A stretch of DNA of 64,000 nt from Thermincola carboxydiphila. Its GTDB lineage: Bacteria > Bacillota > Thermincolia > Thermincolales > UBA2595. The notes below the pieces were generated by a model. The model saw only the letters and a list, made by a program, of their open reading frames with translations, did not search any database and was not told the origin of the DNA. The stretch is taken from contig JAENYP010000007.1 in NCBI GenBank assembly GCA_016841725.1, positions 62,001 to 126,000 on the forward strand, written 5' to 3'. Shown in pieces: positions 24,848 through 34,461 of this stretch (within the stretch, counting starts at the first letter, position 1; every line of letters begins with the position of its first letter). A program made the translations under genes and the position numbers.

Positions 24848-25205
24848 TCACCATATCAGGGGCGTCTGCAGCACCTCAATAAATGGAAATATGAGAAGCA
24901 AACCCAGGCCTATGAGGATTAATCCTATGATGAACACTCTATTGAAATTGACATCGCAATGTCGCCAGGCAAAGTAAAAAGCCGTCCAAGAAATAAGCCA
25001 TCCTAAAACGGCGGTTGTGGAAAACCTGCGCTCAGGATGGCAGCCATCACTTTGCCATTTTTAACAGCTTCGTTAGATTTAATCATAATATCATCCTGTT
25101 GAGCACACCGACGCCGTCTTTTAGCCATAATAGCGAAAAGGCCTAGGAAGCCTCCAATAGCTGCACTAAAAATGACAATGTAATACCTAAAATTCTTTTA
25201 TCCAT
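24848..25205 (-). pseudogene. Frameshifted small membrane protein gene
   Basis: Behind a good site (CGGAGGTTAAAGTTTT) an ATG at 25205 starts MDKR, but the reading frame stops soon. Restoring the frame twice gives a coherent ~119-residue membrane protein: YYIVIFSAAIGGFLGLFAI, MAKRRRRC..., MAAILSAGF, then TTAVLGWLISWTAFYFAW and VFIIGLILIGLGLLLIFPF, ending at the TGA at 24848. The shifts lie near 25185-25190 and near 25020-25025. Total length (358 bases) is not a multiple of three, as expected for net frameshift. It could be true decay or a pair of sequencing/assembly errors. Confidence 0.7.
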
Positions 25206-25278
25206 AAAACTTTAACCTCCGAAAATTTTACCCTCCCGACCATTTTCTCTTAGTTTTAATCTGATTCACAATAAAATT

Positions 25279-26766
25279 TCAGGCGATTCTGCAGCCGCGG
25301 ATATACTTGCTAATGGCCAGGTCATATAATTCGAGATATTCTGCGGCAGACCTGTTCCATGAAAAATCGTTTTCCATTCCGGAGACAACCAGACCCCGCC
25401 ACCTTTCAGGATAATCATGGTATAACCGCAGGGCCCTTTTAACTGTTTCCATGAGCATAGCGGAATCATATGCTTCAAAGGAAAACCCGTTACCCGAATT
25501 TGTCTCCATATTATAATCAACAATGGTATCAGCAAGTCCTCCGGTGGCTCTTACTATCGGAACTGTCCCATATCTCAGGCTGATCAACTGTCCCAATCCG
25601 CAGGGTTCAAATTTGGAAGGCATCAAAAACATGTCTGAACCGGCGTAAATCCTCTGTGCCAGGATGCCGTTATAGCCAAGGTATAGCCCCAGCTTTTCCG
25701 GATAACGGTCCCTGATTCCGGCAAACATTTCTTCATAGTACGTGTCACCTTCTCCCAAAACAATGAACTGAATGTCCTCATTCAGCATTTCATCAACCAT
25801 TTCTGCAATAATGTCAAGGCCCTTCTGGTCAACAAGCCTTGAAACCAGTCCGATTACAGGCACATCTTTGACAGGCAGGTCCATTTCCTTCTGCAGGCTG
25901 AATTTGTTTTCATACTTATCCTGAACTGAATGTGAATTATAGGCCCTGAAAATTCGGGGGTCGGTTTCCGGATTAAACTCATGATAGTTGATTCCGTTCA
26001 CTATACCGTGAAGGTCCTGGGACCTTTTCCTCAAGAGCCCCTCAAAACCCAGCCCATATTCGGGAGTCTGGATTTCCTGAGCATATCTCTTACTGACAGT
26101 GTTGATAACATCACCATATACCAGACCGGCCTTCATGAAACTCACCTGGCCGTAAAACTCCAGAGAGTTGGGGCTAAAATACTCACTGCCAATTCCCAGT
26201 ACCCGCAAGAAGTCAGGGTGATAATTGCCCTGATAGAGAAGGTTATGAATTGTGAAAACAGTACTTATTCTGTTATAAAAGGAATCCTGTTGGCTGTATC
26301 TTTTCCGAAGTAAGAAAGGAATCATTCCTGACTGCCAGTCATTACAGTGAATAACATCAGGCTGGAAATCAATTCGTTTCAGCATTTCCAGTACGGCTGC
26401 ATCAAAAAAAGCAAACCTTTCGGCATCATCAAAATGGCAGTATATTCCTTCACGATCGAAATAGTGATAGTTGTCAATGAAGTATACAGGAACATGCTTT
26501 GTTCCTCCTTCAGGCAATTTGGCTTCAATATGAGATTGCCTGACTATGCACGTCTCAGTCCGGTCACCGATTTTTACCGGGAAATCGGTGACAGTGGTCA
26601 GATCATGAATACCCTGATACCTTGGGAGCACAATTCTGGCATCATTGCCCATGGCAGTCAGGGCCTTGGGAAGGGACCCCATCACATCGGCAAGTCCCCC
26701 TGTTTTGGCAAACGGTACAACCTCTGCCCCTACTAGCAACACCTTCAGATTTCTGTCCAGCATCAT
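25279..26766 (-). CDS. glgA: Glycogen synthase GlgA (first paralogue)
   Basis: A 495-residue GT5 starch/glycogen synthase using ADP-glucose (or UDP-glucose). The KTGGLADVMGSLPKAL motif lies at residues 21-36. IHCNDWQSGMIPFLL, the FSLQKEMDLP-type linker, VSRLVDQKGLD and the C-terminal MPSKFEPCGLGQLISLRYGTVPIVRATGGLADTI block are all present and intact. It starts ATGATG after CGGAGGTATAAATT and appears monocistronic. A second glgA lies at 30692-32182. Confidence 0.95.
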   Translation of the reverse strand: MMLDRNLKVLLVGAEVVPFAKTGGLADVMGSLPKALTAMGNDARIVLPRYQGIHDLTTVTDFPVKIGDRTETCIVRQSHIEAKLPEGGTKHVPVYFIDNYHYFDREGIYCHFDDAERFAFFDAAVLEMLKRIDFQPDVIHCNDWQSGMIPFLLRKRYSQQDSFYNRISTVFTIHNLLYQGNYHPDFLRVLGIGSEYFSPNSLEFYGQVSFMKAGLVYGDVINTVSKRYAQEIQTPEYGLGFEGLLRKRSQDLHGIVNGINYHEFNPETDPRIFRAYNSHSVQDKYENKFSLQKEMDLPVKDVPVIGLVSRLVDQKGLDIIAEMVDEMLNEDIQFIVLGEGDTYYEEMFAGIRDRYPEKLGLYLGYNGILAQRIYAGSDMFLMPSKFEPCGLGQLISLRYGTVPIVRATGGLADTIVDYNMETNSGNGFSFEAYDSAMLMETVKRALRLYHDYPERWRGLVVSGMENDFSWNRSAAEYLELYDLAISKYIRGCRIA

Positions 26767-26945
26767 AATTTATACCTCCGAAAAAAGTTTATTTATGCCA
26801 AAGAATTTATCTTATCTTAGATTGTGAAAACCAGAGTCTTTTTATTCTGTTCCCTTGTCCAAAATAATTTACTTACCCCCAGAAAACGGGTTCCCTCTTC
26901 GATAGGTTATATTAACCAACATGAACAGATGGGAGGCCTCACCTG

Positions 26946-28256
26946 ATGCGTCGAACTAAATTAGTTTCCCTATTAACAGGTTTTTCTTTAATGGCTTCCT
27001 GTTTTCTAACCACCGGGTTTTCTTTTTCATATGTACAGGAATTTAATCTGCCCCCGGTAATTTCAGAATCACTGCCGGATCCATTTCCTTTCAGTGATGC
27101 CAAAGGTAACTGGGCTGAGGCGGCAATTGCTGAAATGTACGTCAAGGGTGTAATTAATGGATACCGAGACTCTACCTTCAAACCTAATAGACCGGTAACA
27201 ATGTTGGAAGCTCTGGTTATTCTGGGAAAAATGTTAAATTACGAGCCATCGGAATTTGACCTGGAGTCAAATAAATATCTCCAGATAAACTTTAATATTC
27301 CTGAATGGGCAATCGGTTATGTGGCTATGGCTTTAAAGCAGGACCTCCTCCTATACAGTGAATTGCAAAAAGCTTCTCTGCAGCAGCCTCTTACCAGGGA
27401 AGAAGCGGCTGTATTAGCAGTCCGCAGCCTGGGTCTGGCAAAACAAGCCCGGAAGAAAACCAACGCTCCTCTGCCATTCTCGGATTCCCAACAGATTGAA
27501 GGGAACATAAAGGCCTATGTCTCACTTGCGTGTGAATACAAAATAATGAACGGCTTCCCAGATGGCAGATTTCAGCCCGACACCCCGTTATCACGCGCTG
27601 AAATGGCAGTAATGTTGAGTAATATTGCACTTCACTTGAATTCAGACGGTGTCACCGGGTCTGTGCAAAGTATCGGACCTGAAAAAGACCTCATTTATAT
27701 CACTGATGCAGCAAATAATATCAGTCAAGTAAATCTGCCGGGATATTCCCTGGTTTACCTGAACGGCAAACCGGTTTCAATTGAACAATTAACTCCCGGA
27801 AATTACATTAGGGTTAACACATCCGGGGATAACAGCCTAACCGTAATAGTGGCCCAATCCATTGTCCCCGATAACGGTATGCCTGTTTCCATTAAACCGG
27901 TAAGCAACGATTATGCTCTGCCCGAACTTCAGCAGTGGGCAGAGACAAATAAGGCTTCAGAAAATTACCTTGCCGCTGTATTTGATAGTAATCTTTATTT
28001 CCTGGTCACCCGCGGGGAAAAAAAGACCGGAGGATATACGATAGACATAACCAAGATATCCTCAGTAACTGATGAACAAGGAATCACTTACCGGGTTTGG
28101 ACTACCCGGGCTGATCCCGCTAAAAGCGCCATGGTTATTGAGGTAATTACTTATCCCTACTCAATAGTCAAGGTTCCTGTTCCGGAACAGCCCGTAAATT
28201 CAGTAATCTTTGTGGATGAATTTAATCAAATCCTGGCGGAAATAACGATTAATTAA
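26946..28256 (+). CDS. S-layer homology (SLH) domain protein
   Basis: A 436-residue exported protein with a signal peptide at the N-terminus (to about 30). Three SLH-type repeats follow: about 50-100 (FSDAKGNWAEAAIAEMYVKGVINGYRDSTFKPNRPVT), 105-160 (degenerate) and about 178-225 (PFSDSQQIEGNIKAYVSLACEYKIMNGFPDGRFQPDTPLSRAEMA). SLH domains bind pyruvylated secondary wall polymer, so it sits at the cell surface. The C-terminal ~200 residues are beta-rich with no recognised domain. GGGAGGCC precedes the ATG, and the gene ends at a terminator. Confidence 0.9.
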   Translation: MRRTKLVSLLTGFSLMASCFLTTGFSFSYVQEFNLPPVISESLPDPFPFSDAKGNWAEAAIAEMYVKGVINGYRDSTFKPNRPVTMLEALVILGKMLNYEPSEFDLESNKYLQINFNIPEWAIGYVAMALKQDLLLYSELQKASLQQPLTREEAAVLAVRSLGLAKQARKKTNAPLPFSDSQQIEGNIKAYVSLACEYKIMNGFPDGRFQPDTPLSRAEMAVMLSNIALHLNSDGVTGSVQSIGPEKDLIYITDAANNISQVNLPGYSLVYLNGKPVSIEQLTPGNYIRVNTSGDNSLTVIVAQSIVPDNGMPVSIKPVSNDYALPELQQWAETNKASENYLAAVFDSNLYFLVTRGEKKTGGYTIDITKISSVTDEQGITYRVWTTRADPAKSAMVIEVITYPYSIVKVPVPEQPVNSVIFVDEFNQILAEITIN

Positions 28257-28261
28257 TAAAG

Positions 28262-28294
28262 AAAGAGCAGTCCTTGTGACTGCTCTTTCTTTTC
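28262..28294 (+). terminator. Terminator after the SLH gene
   Basis: GAAAGAGCAGTC pairs with GACTGCTCTTTC, loop CTTGT, followed by TTTT; 5 bases after the SLH stop. Confidence 0.88.
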
Positions 28295-28362
28295 CACAAT
28301 TTTTCTGAAAGTAATGTGCTGCTTTTTAAATAAGCAGCTAATAAAAGCACTTCACTCAAGGA

Positions 28363-28848
28363 ATGATATGGATACAAGGAGTGATAAAATTGCTGAAGAT
28401 AACAGACCGATTTACCCGGGGACTGCTGGCCGGTATCATTGCCGGGGTTATTACTAAAGCTTATGACATTCTGGCTTATTACTTAAATTATTCTACATTT
28501 CGCTGGCTGGATGTTGCGGGAATAATAATTTATGGCCGGAAACCGTTAAGTACGGTGGAGGCAATTTTCGCCACACTGAGTACATGGTTTTTCCATGCAC
28601 TGTTGGGTGTAATTTTTGTATATCTAATACAGAGGCTTTTTTCCAGCGATAATTTATTATTAAAAGGCTGGTTCTATAGTATCACCTGCTGGTTCTTTAT
28701 CTATGCTCTTATTATTATTTTAAAAGTACCGGAAATTTCTATCATACCGCTAAAAACATCTGTTTCAAATTTTATCGGAGCTTCCATATGGGGTCTGGTC
28801 TTGGCAGCAGTTCTGCAACGGCTGGAAAAACCTTCAGATATCGCCTGA
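28363..28848 (+). CDS. Four-helix membrane protein (161 residues)
   Basis: A hydrophobic protein with about four helices, beginning with a Gly/Ala-rich helix (TRGLLAGIIAGVITKAYDILAYYL). It resembles the 161-residue protein at 40200-40685 in length, helix layout (GGIIG / AGIIAG at the start, FVYLI after the second helix) and placement as a lone plus-strand gene. Firmicutes have many such uncharacterised proteins. The alternative start at an internal codon (LLKITDRF) is possible. It is convergent with the NIF3-like gene, overlapping it by 15 bases. Confidence 0.7.
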   Translation: MIWIQGVIKLLKITDRFTRGLLAGIIAGVITKAYDILAYYLNYSTFRWLDVAGIIIYGRKPLSTVEAIFATLSTWFFHALLGVIFVYLIQRLFSSDNLLLKGWFYSITCWFFIYALIIILKVPEISIIPLKTSVSNFIGASIWGLVLAAVLQRLEKPSDIA

Positions 28849-29784
28849 CTCCTCCTCCGCATCAGGAACAAATTCGGCGTGAATATCGTGTTTGTCAAAA
28901 AAACAGACCATATTCTGCAGAGCCGGCTTTTCGGTAAAATAATGGCCCCCACCGATAATATTGATATTTAATTGTTCTGCCAGTTTGCGGAAACGCAGGT
29001 TTGCCTCAAGGGAATCAGGTATTTCAGCTTCTTCTATCGCTGTTCCGGTAAGGAAAGTGTCACAGCCAAGACGCCCGGCCTCAGTGATAAAGTGCTCATA
29101 CCCGCCATTTCCGGCAATCACAGCAACCCGTCCGGTTTCGGTACTCTTTTTGTTAGTGATAATATTGATATCCCTGGCCCCGGTCTGCCTGCTGAGCAGG
29201 TTTTTTAAGTCATTGAGGTTACCAACAGGTGACTTGCCAAAGACTCCGGTGGTTTTGCCGTTAACTGCGGCAAATTCACCTTCCTGCTTGATGCCAAGCA
29301 TCCTGGCCAGCTGCACTGAAGTTGACCAGGGCCCATTATTGAAAAACGGGGTGTGCAGGCTGTAGATTGAGATCTGCTTCTCCTTTAATTTCTGCAGAAT
29401 ATCCAAGGGAATGGGCAGAAAACCCTTTTTCTTGTCAAACCCGCAGCAGTGATGGGTAAACACCAGATCACCCCTGTCCGCCTTCTCCAAAATGTTTTCT
29501 AAAGGTCTCCTGTTGGGGAATACCATGCAAAAAACCCTGCTGGCTCTGGAGGCCCCTTTAATCATTAACCCGTTATAATAATCAAAAAACGCCCACCGGT
29601 AAAATTTCCGGTAATTAATTCCTGCCTTTACGTTTACTTCGGGAAACACAAAACCTATCGGGTCATACTTTTTGGCATTTTTTAAATTAGCAAACGGATA
29701 AAGCAGGCCTAAAATCTGGCGATGCCTGCGCACATGTAAAGGGAATGATTCTTTAAGCAGTTGACATATTTTTTTTAATTCCAT
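28834..29784 (-). CDS. NIF3-like dinuclear metal protein
   Basis: Start ATG 29784 chosen: CGGAGGGGTTTCT precedes it, whereas the longer ORF has no site. The 316-residue product carries NIF3/YqfO features: DLVFTHHCCGF (metal His pair region), IYSLHTPFFNN, and C-terminal GGYEHFITEAGRLGCDTFLTG and NIIGGGHYFTEKPAL. Members bind two metal ions; the name GTP cyclohydrolase 1 type 2 is doubtful. The N-terminal ~90 residues before HTHHC-like motif are longer than usual. It is divergent from the ttcA-like gene. Confidence 0.8.
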   Translation of the reverse strand: MELKKICQLLKESFPLHVRRHRQILGLLYPFANLKNAKKYDPIGFVFPEVNVKAGINYRKFYRWAFFDYYNGLMIKGASRASRVFCMVFPNRRPLENILEKADRGDLVFTHHCCGFDKKKGFLPIPLDILQKLKEKQISIYSLHTPFFNNGPWSTSVQLARMLGIKQEGEFAAVNGKTTGVFGKSPVGNLNDLKNLLSRQTGARDINIITNKKSTETGRVAVIAGNGGYEHFITEAGRLGCDTFLTGTAIEEAEIPDSLEANLRFRKLAEQLNINIIGGGHYFTEKPALQNMVCFFDKHDIHAEFVPDAEEESGDI

Positions 29785-29868
29785 AGAAACCCCTCCGAAG
29801 GCAAACTGGATTTTAACAGGTATTTGGTTTATACTAACAGTATTCCTAATTTTTCTGGAGGTAAACCA

Positions 29869-30585
29869 TTGAAGCGCATTTATCGCAGAGAATTGTGGCA
29901 GCGAATTGGAAAAGCGAACGAGGATTTCGGGCTGGTCGAAGAAGGTGACCATATTGCCTTAGGACTGTCCGGTGGCAAGGATAGTACCGCACTCCTTTAT
30001 ATTATGACTGAATGGCAAAAATTTTCTCCGGTCAGCTTCAAAGTTACTGCCATTACCCTTGACATGGGCTGGGGCGGTGACCTGACACCATTGAAAAACT
30101 ATTGTGCTGAGACCGGGGTATCCTATCATATCGAACAAACCAATATCGGCCCCATTGTATTCGAAACAAGGCAGGAGTCAAATCCATGTTCACTTTGTGC
30201 CAGACTGCGGCGGGGAACATTACACAATATCGCCAAGTCACTGGGCTGCAACAAGGTAGCTTTGGGGCACCACCTGGATGATGCCCTGGAAACCCTTCTC
30301 CTGTGTATGTCCTTTGAGAGCCGCTTTAAAACTTTTAAACCAAAGACATACCTGGACAGGGCAGACATAACCCTGATACGTCCCATGATATATGTAGAAG
30401 AAAAAACAATAATTAAACTTGTAAAGAGATTGTCCCTCCCCGTTATTCAGAATCCCTGCCCGGCTAATGGCGTGACAAAAAGGCAGGAAATGAAAAATGT
30501 TATTTCCTTCTGGGAAAAACTAAATCCCTCTCTTCGTGACAGTCTGCTGGGCGCACTGAAAAAAAGTCAGCTTTGGCCACATTAA
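29869..30585 (+). CDS. TtcA/TilS-type PP-loop tRNA thiolation protein
   Basis: TTG 29869 chosen because CTGGAGGTAAACCA precedes it; product 238 residues. The PP-loop ATP-pyrophosphatase motif is LGLSGGKDSTALLY, with paired cysteines in PCSLCARLRRGTLHNIA and the LGHHLDDALETLLL block typical of TtcA-family 2-thiocytidine synthases. TtcA acts on C32 of some tRNAs with a [4Fe-4S] cluster. It may instead be a TtcA-like paralogue without that exact target. Transcribed alone. Confidence 0.82.
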   Translation: MKRIYRRELWQRIGKANEDFGLVEEGDHIALGLSGGKDSTALLYIMTEWQKFSPVSFKVTAITLDMGWGGDLTPLKNYCAETGVSYHIEQTNIGPIVFETRQESNPCSLCARLRRGTLHNIAKSLGCNKVALGHHLDDALETLLLCMSFESRFKTFKPKTYLDRADITLIRPMIYVEEKTIIKLVKRLSLPVIQNPCPANGVTKRQEMKNVISFWEKLNPSLRDSLLGALKKSQLWPH

Positions 30586-30691
30586 TGCCTGCAACTTTCA
30601 CCGCCTTAAATATTGAATACTCTGAATATTCTAATTTCCCTTCTTAATTTTAAAAAAAATTCGAATTGCCCACTGACCGGGGTTTCACTCT

Positions 30692-32182
30692 TTATGCCGT
30701 GATACTTCGTCTGTAATGAAGCCTTTTTATTAATGCAACATGGTATAATTTGACATACTCGAGAGCTGAGGCAGACCAGGAAAAGTCTTCTGTCATGGCT
30801 TTCCTGACAAGTTCTTTCCACAGTTCCTGCCTACCCCGGTAAATATCTAAAGCAGACTGAACAGCAGTCAGCAATTCTTCCGATCTGTAATTTTTGAAAA
30901 TGAAACCATTGCCGGTATGTGTACCGGGATCGTAATCCGTAATAGTATCAGCGAGGCCGCCGGTGGCCCGTACAATGGGAATAGCGCCATACCTAAGGCT
31001 AATGAGCTGCCCCAGTCCGCAGGGTTCAAACCTGGAAGGCATCAGGAACATGTCCGCACCTGCATAAAGCTGTTGTGCCAGTGGGGCGTTAAAACCGATA
31101 TGGACCGCTGTTTTGTCCGGATGCCTTAGAGCCATATCTTTGAAAAAACTTTCATAATACTTATCCCCTGATCCCAGAACTACTACCTGGATATCGTCCG
31201 CCATTAACCGGTCATAAATGTCCACCAGCAGGTCCAGCCCCTTCTGGTCTACCAGTCTGGAAACAAGACCCAGAAGCGGCCTGTCGCCTTCCGGAAGTTT
31301 CATGGCCTTCTGCAGGGCATATTTATTATTCCGCTTAAGTTCAACTGAGTTGCTATCATAGTTTTGTGCCAGCAGAGAATCCCGAGCAGGATCAAACTCG
31401 TCATAATCGATACCGTTTACTATGCCGTACAAGTCATCAGAACGCTTCCGCAGCAGCCCATCCATACGTTCACCATAATCAGGTGTCTGAATTTCTTGGG
31501 CATAAGTCCTGCTAACAGTGTTAATGATATCTGAATATACCAGTCCGGCCTTGAGAAAGCTGATGTCCCCGAAAAACTCAAGCCTCTCAGGGTGATAGTA
31601 CTTGTCACTGAGTCCCAGCAAGCGCAGACAGTCCTTGGGATAATTGCCCTGATAGTACAGATTATGGACCGTAAACAAAGTGGCTGTATTCCGGTAAAAG
31701 GCATTTTTAGAGTACTGTTCCTTTAGGAGAACAGGAATCGGACCGGTTTGCCAGTCATTGCAGTGGATTATATCAGGTTGAAAGCCGATTCGGGGAAGCA
31801 TTTCCAGAACAGCACGGCAGAAAAAGGCAAACCGCTCCACTTCATCGAAATAACAGTATAGATTATTGCGGTCAAAATACTGGTAGTTATCTACAAAGTA
31901 AACCGGCAGTGTCCTGCGGCTGTCTTCATGGTCAAGTTCAATACGGTGCTCACGGATTATGGCCGCCTCTTTCCGCCCACTAATCATTACCGGGAAATCA
32001 TGTATGGTATCAAACCGGCATGAGATAAATTTGTATCTGGGCATCACCACTCTAATGTCATGCCCCATCCGGGCAAACGAGCGGGGCAGCGAGCCGGCTA
32101 CATCAGCAAGCCCGCCGGTCTTGGCAAAAGGTGATACCTCTGAGGCCACATAAAGAACTTTAAGTTTTTTGTTTTCAGTCAT
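30692..32182 (-). CDS. glgA: Glycogen synthase GlgA (second paralogue)
   Basis: A 496-residue GT5 synthase starting at ATG 32182 (GGAGTGGAAGCCA site), overlapping the galT end (ATGACTGA). KTGGLADVAGSLPRSF, IHCNDWQTGPIPVLL, VSRLVDQKGLDLL and MPSRFEPCGLGQLISLRYGAIPIVRATGGLADTI are intact. It is clearly homologous to the 25279 gene over its full length, so the two are paralogues. Coupling to galT suggests a role in channelling galactose-derived or UDP-hexose units into storage polysaccharide (inference). Confidence 0.95.
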   Translation of the reverse strand: MTENKKLKVLYVASEVSPFAKTGGLADVAGSLPRSFARMGHDIRVVMPRYKFISCRFDTIHDFPVMISGRKEAAIIREHRIELDHEDSRRTLPVYFVDNYQYFDRNNLYCYFDEVERFAFFCRAVLEMLPRIGFQPDIIHCNDWQTGPIPVLLKEQYSKNAFYRNTATLFTVHNLYYQGNYPKDCLRLLGLSDKYYHPERLEFFGDISFLKAGLVYSDIINTVSRTYAQEIQTPDYGERMDGLLRKRSDDLYGIVNGIDYDEFDPARDSLLAQNYDSNSVELKRNNKYALQKAMKLPEGDRPLLGLVSRLVDQKGLDLLVDIYDRLMADDIQVVVLGSGDKYYESFFKDMALRHPDKTAVHIGFNAPLAQQLYAGADMFLMPSRFEPCGLGQLISLRYGAIPIVRATGGLADTITDYDPGTHTGNGFIFKNYRSEELLTAVQSALDIYRGRQELWKELVRKAMTEDFSWSASALEYVKLYHVALIKRLHYRRSITA

Positions 32183-33245
32183 TGGCTTCCACTCCATTCA
32201 TGCCGCTGTCATCCTGTATGTCAGGCTGAGTTTCTCTCAGCAAGCCTGCAGCCATTTCAGGTGACACCGGGTTTATATGTATGCCTGAACCCATTTCAAA
32301 ACCCGCAATAGTGGAAAGCCTTGGCATGATTTTGATATGCCAGTGGTAACTGCGGCTTTTTATGCCTGCAGGGCAGGCATGTATTGTCAGGTTATATGGC
32401 GGGCGGCACAGAGTTCTTTCCAGCCTTCTGATCGACCGTCTGACCGTTCTGCCCAGTGCTTTTATTTCCTCAATGCCGGTTTTTTCAAAGAAGGGTTCAT
32501 GTTTGGTGGGGATAATCCATGTTTCATAGGGAAAACGTGAGGCAAAAGGTGTTAATACCACAAACTCCTTTGTTTGTTCGATAACCCTGGACCCATTATT
32601 TTTTTCCTCAGCAATCATTCTGCAGTAAGCACATTCTCCATTGGCTTCCCAAAAACTCTCTGTCCCTTTTATTTCCCTGGCAACTGTTTCAGGAACCAGA
32701 GGAACCGTGATTATCTGCCAATGGCTGTGTTCAAGGGATGCCCCGGCAGCAGCCCCGCTATTTTTAAAAACCTGGATATACTGAAACCGCAGGTCTCCGG
32801 ATAAATGCCGGTATCTTGAAGCTATAACCTCCATAGCCTGTTCAGCACAGGTATCGGGTAACTGGCCGAAGGTCTGATTATGTTCCGGTGTGTCAACAAT
32901 GACCTCGTGAGCGCCAACAGCCTTAACAGCCTTCCTGCCTCCTACATTAATATAGTCAGGGTTACCGGCTGCCGTAACAGCGGGGAATTTGTTGGGGAAG
33001 GCCCTTACTGTCCACCCCGGGCAGTCAGGCAGTCCACCGCCGGGCCTTATCGCAATTATCTCAGGTGGCGTAGCAGCCTCTTTGCCATAACAGAAAACAC
33101 AGCTTTTACTCCCTTTTGGGGGTTCGTTTACGTGCGTAAAATCCTGTGGCCGTTTACTTCTTTCTGTGGCAATTATAACCATGCCTCCGGTAATCAGGTC
33201 TTCTCTTATTTCCGGCAAAACAGCACCTCCGTATAATCCCTCCAA
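32175..33245 (-). CDS. galT: Galactose-1-phosphate uridylyltransferase
   Basis: A 356-residue HIT-superfamily GalT exchanging UMP between UDP-glucose and galactose 1-phosphate. The nucleophile region reads LEHSHWQIITVP (HSHWQ in place of the usual HPHGQ, an atypical motif), with zinc-type cysteines in SCVFCYG and CAYCRM, and EVIVDTPEHN. Downstream glgA overlaps its stop. The atypical motif could mean another hexose 1-phosphate as substrate. Confidence 0.85.
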   Translation of the reverse strand: MEGLYGGAVLPEIREDLITGGMVIIATERSKRPQDFTHVNEPPKGSKSCVFCYGKEAATPPEIIAIRPGGGLPDCPGWTVRAFPNKFPAVTAAGNPDYINVGGRKAVKAVGAHEVIVDTPEHNQTFGQLPDTCAEQAMEVIASRYRHLSGDLRFQYIQVFKNSGAAAGASLEHSHWQIITVPLVPETVAREIKGTESFWEANGECAYCRMIAEEKNNGSRVIEQTKEFVVLTPFASRFPYETWIIPTKHEPFFEKTGIEEIKALGRTVRRSIRRLERTLCRPPYNLTIHACPAGIKSRSYHWHIKIMPRLSTIAGFEMGSGIHINPVSPEMAAGLLRETQPDIQDDSGMNGVEAND

Positions 33246-33320
33246 AATTCAGGTAATTATAATATATGAGCTGTTTCCCGATATCAGCACAAAAATTCGC
33301 TGTTTTCCTGCAAAAATCCC

Positions 33321-33956
33321 CTAATTCCCCTGTTTACCGTAATATCTGCAGTAATCTCTCAACTGACATTCATGACATTTCGGTTTTTGTGCCCGGCAGA
33401 CCCTGCGCCCGTGAAAAATAAGCCAGTGATGGGCCCGATTCCAATCACTGCTTGGGATAACCCCCATCAGGTCTGCTTCGGTTTTTTCCGTTGTCTCTGC
33501 AGCAGCCAGTCCCAGCCTGTTGGATACCCTGAAAACGTGTGTATCAACGGCAATCGCGTCTTTACCAAAGGCATTTGCCAGGACCACATTGGCTGTCTTC
33601 CGGCCGACTCCCGGAAGCGCCATCAATGCCGCTAATTCGTCAGGCACCTGGGAATCATGTTTTTCGACCAGTAGTTTACTGGCTGCAATAATATTTTTAG
33701 CCTTGTTTTTATATAATCCGCAGCTCCTAATTTCCCTTTCCAGTTCTTCAGCTGTCAGGACAGCAAAATCCCGGGGTGTGGCATACTTCCTGAAGAGTTC
33801 CGCGGTAATGGCATTTACCTGCCTGTCGGTTGTCTGTGCCGAAAGGATAGTAGCCACCAGTAACTGAAAAGGGGTTTCGAAATTGAGTTCTGTCTGGGGA
33901 TTAGGATAAAGTTCATCCAAAATTCGCAGAATAGCCCTGGTTTCACAGTTTCCCAT
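33321..33956 (-). CDS. nth: Endonuclease III
   Basis: A 211-residue base-excision repair DNA glycosylase/AP lyase. The helix-hairpin-helix is LMALPGVGRKTANVVLANAFG (about 110-130), with catalytic Lys in GRKTA and Asp in AVDTHVFRVSNRLGL. The C-terminal [4Fe-4S] cluster is CRAQKPKCHECQLRDYC, fully conserved. It removes oxidised pyrimidines. Preceded by an unknown two-cysteine-pair gene with a 14-base gap, on the same strand. Confidence 0.95.
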   Translation of the reverse strand: MGNCETRAILRILDELYPNPQTELNFETPFQLLVATILSAQTTDRQVNAITAELFRKYATPRDFAVLTAEELEREIRSCGLYKNKAKNIIAASKLLVEKHDSQVPDELAALMALPGVGRKTANVVLANAFGKDAIAVDTHVFRVSNRLGLAAAETTEKTEADLMGVIPSSDWNRAHHWLIFHGRRVCRAQKPKCHECQLRDYCRYYGKQGN

Positions 33957-33970
33957 GTCTTCAATCCCTT

Positions 33971-34450
33971 TTATATTTTAGCCAGGATTACTGTCCGGCC
34001 GCCTTTTTGTTTTTCGCACACTTTGCATGAATGATACCAAAAGTAAAAATCGTTTGTCATTATTTGTTTTGACATCAGGTAACGATCAAACTGTTTCAGC
34101 GCCTTGGGCACAAGATACCTGGGGCCTGTATAAGCCTTGCCCATAAGTCTTAGTTTGTCAAAAGTCTTGACATTACTGTCCTTTACAGATGGTTTGACTA
34201 TTTCAACCATTATACTCCCCGCTAATAGACCATCCTCAAAAAGGACGAACAGCGGCGATACGGTTTGGTATCCCTTTTCCTCAATCTCTTTAAGGGTTTT
34301 TTCGATTTTGATTTCCGGGTTTATAGGAAAGTGAGACACCATTGGCGTCTTTAATATGTAAAAGGACCGTCCCGCGAGATCAATTTCCTTTAAATCCAAA
34401 TTGTCAAACTCTTCCCCGGTAAAATCAGGGCAAAAACAGCATAATTTCAC
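33971..34450 (-). CDS. Uncharacterised protein with N- and C-terminal Cys pairs
   Basis: A soluble protein of about 159 residues. The N-terminal LCCFCPDF and the C-terminal CKVCEKQKGG are possible metal or redox cysteines; the middle is mixed alpha/beta with no recognised motif. Two GTG starts (34459, 34450) are possible; AGAGGTG suggests 34450. It lies between a small membrane protein and nth in a same-strand run. Function unknown. Confidence 0.7.
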   Translation of the reverse strand: MKLCCFCPDFTGEEFDNLDLKEIDLAGRSFYILKTPMVSHFPINPEIKIEKTLKEIEEKGYQTVSPLFVLFEDGLLAGSIMVEIVKPSVKDSNVKTFDKLRLMGKAYTGPRYLVPKALKQFDRYLMSKQIMTNDFYFWYHSCKVCEKQKGGRTVILAKI

Positions 34451-34461
34451 GGCTAGCACCT

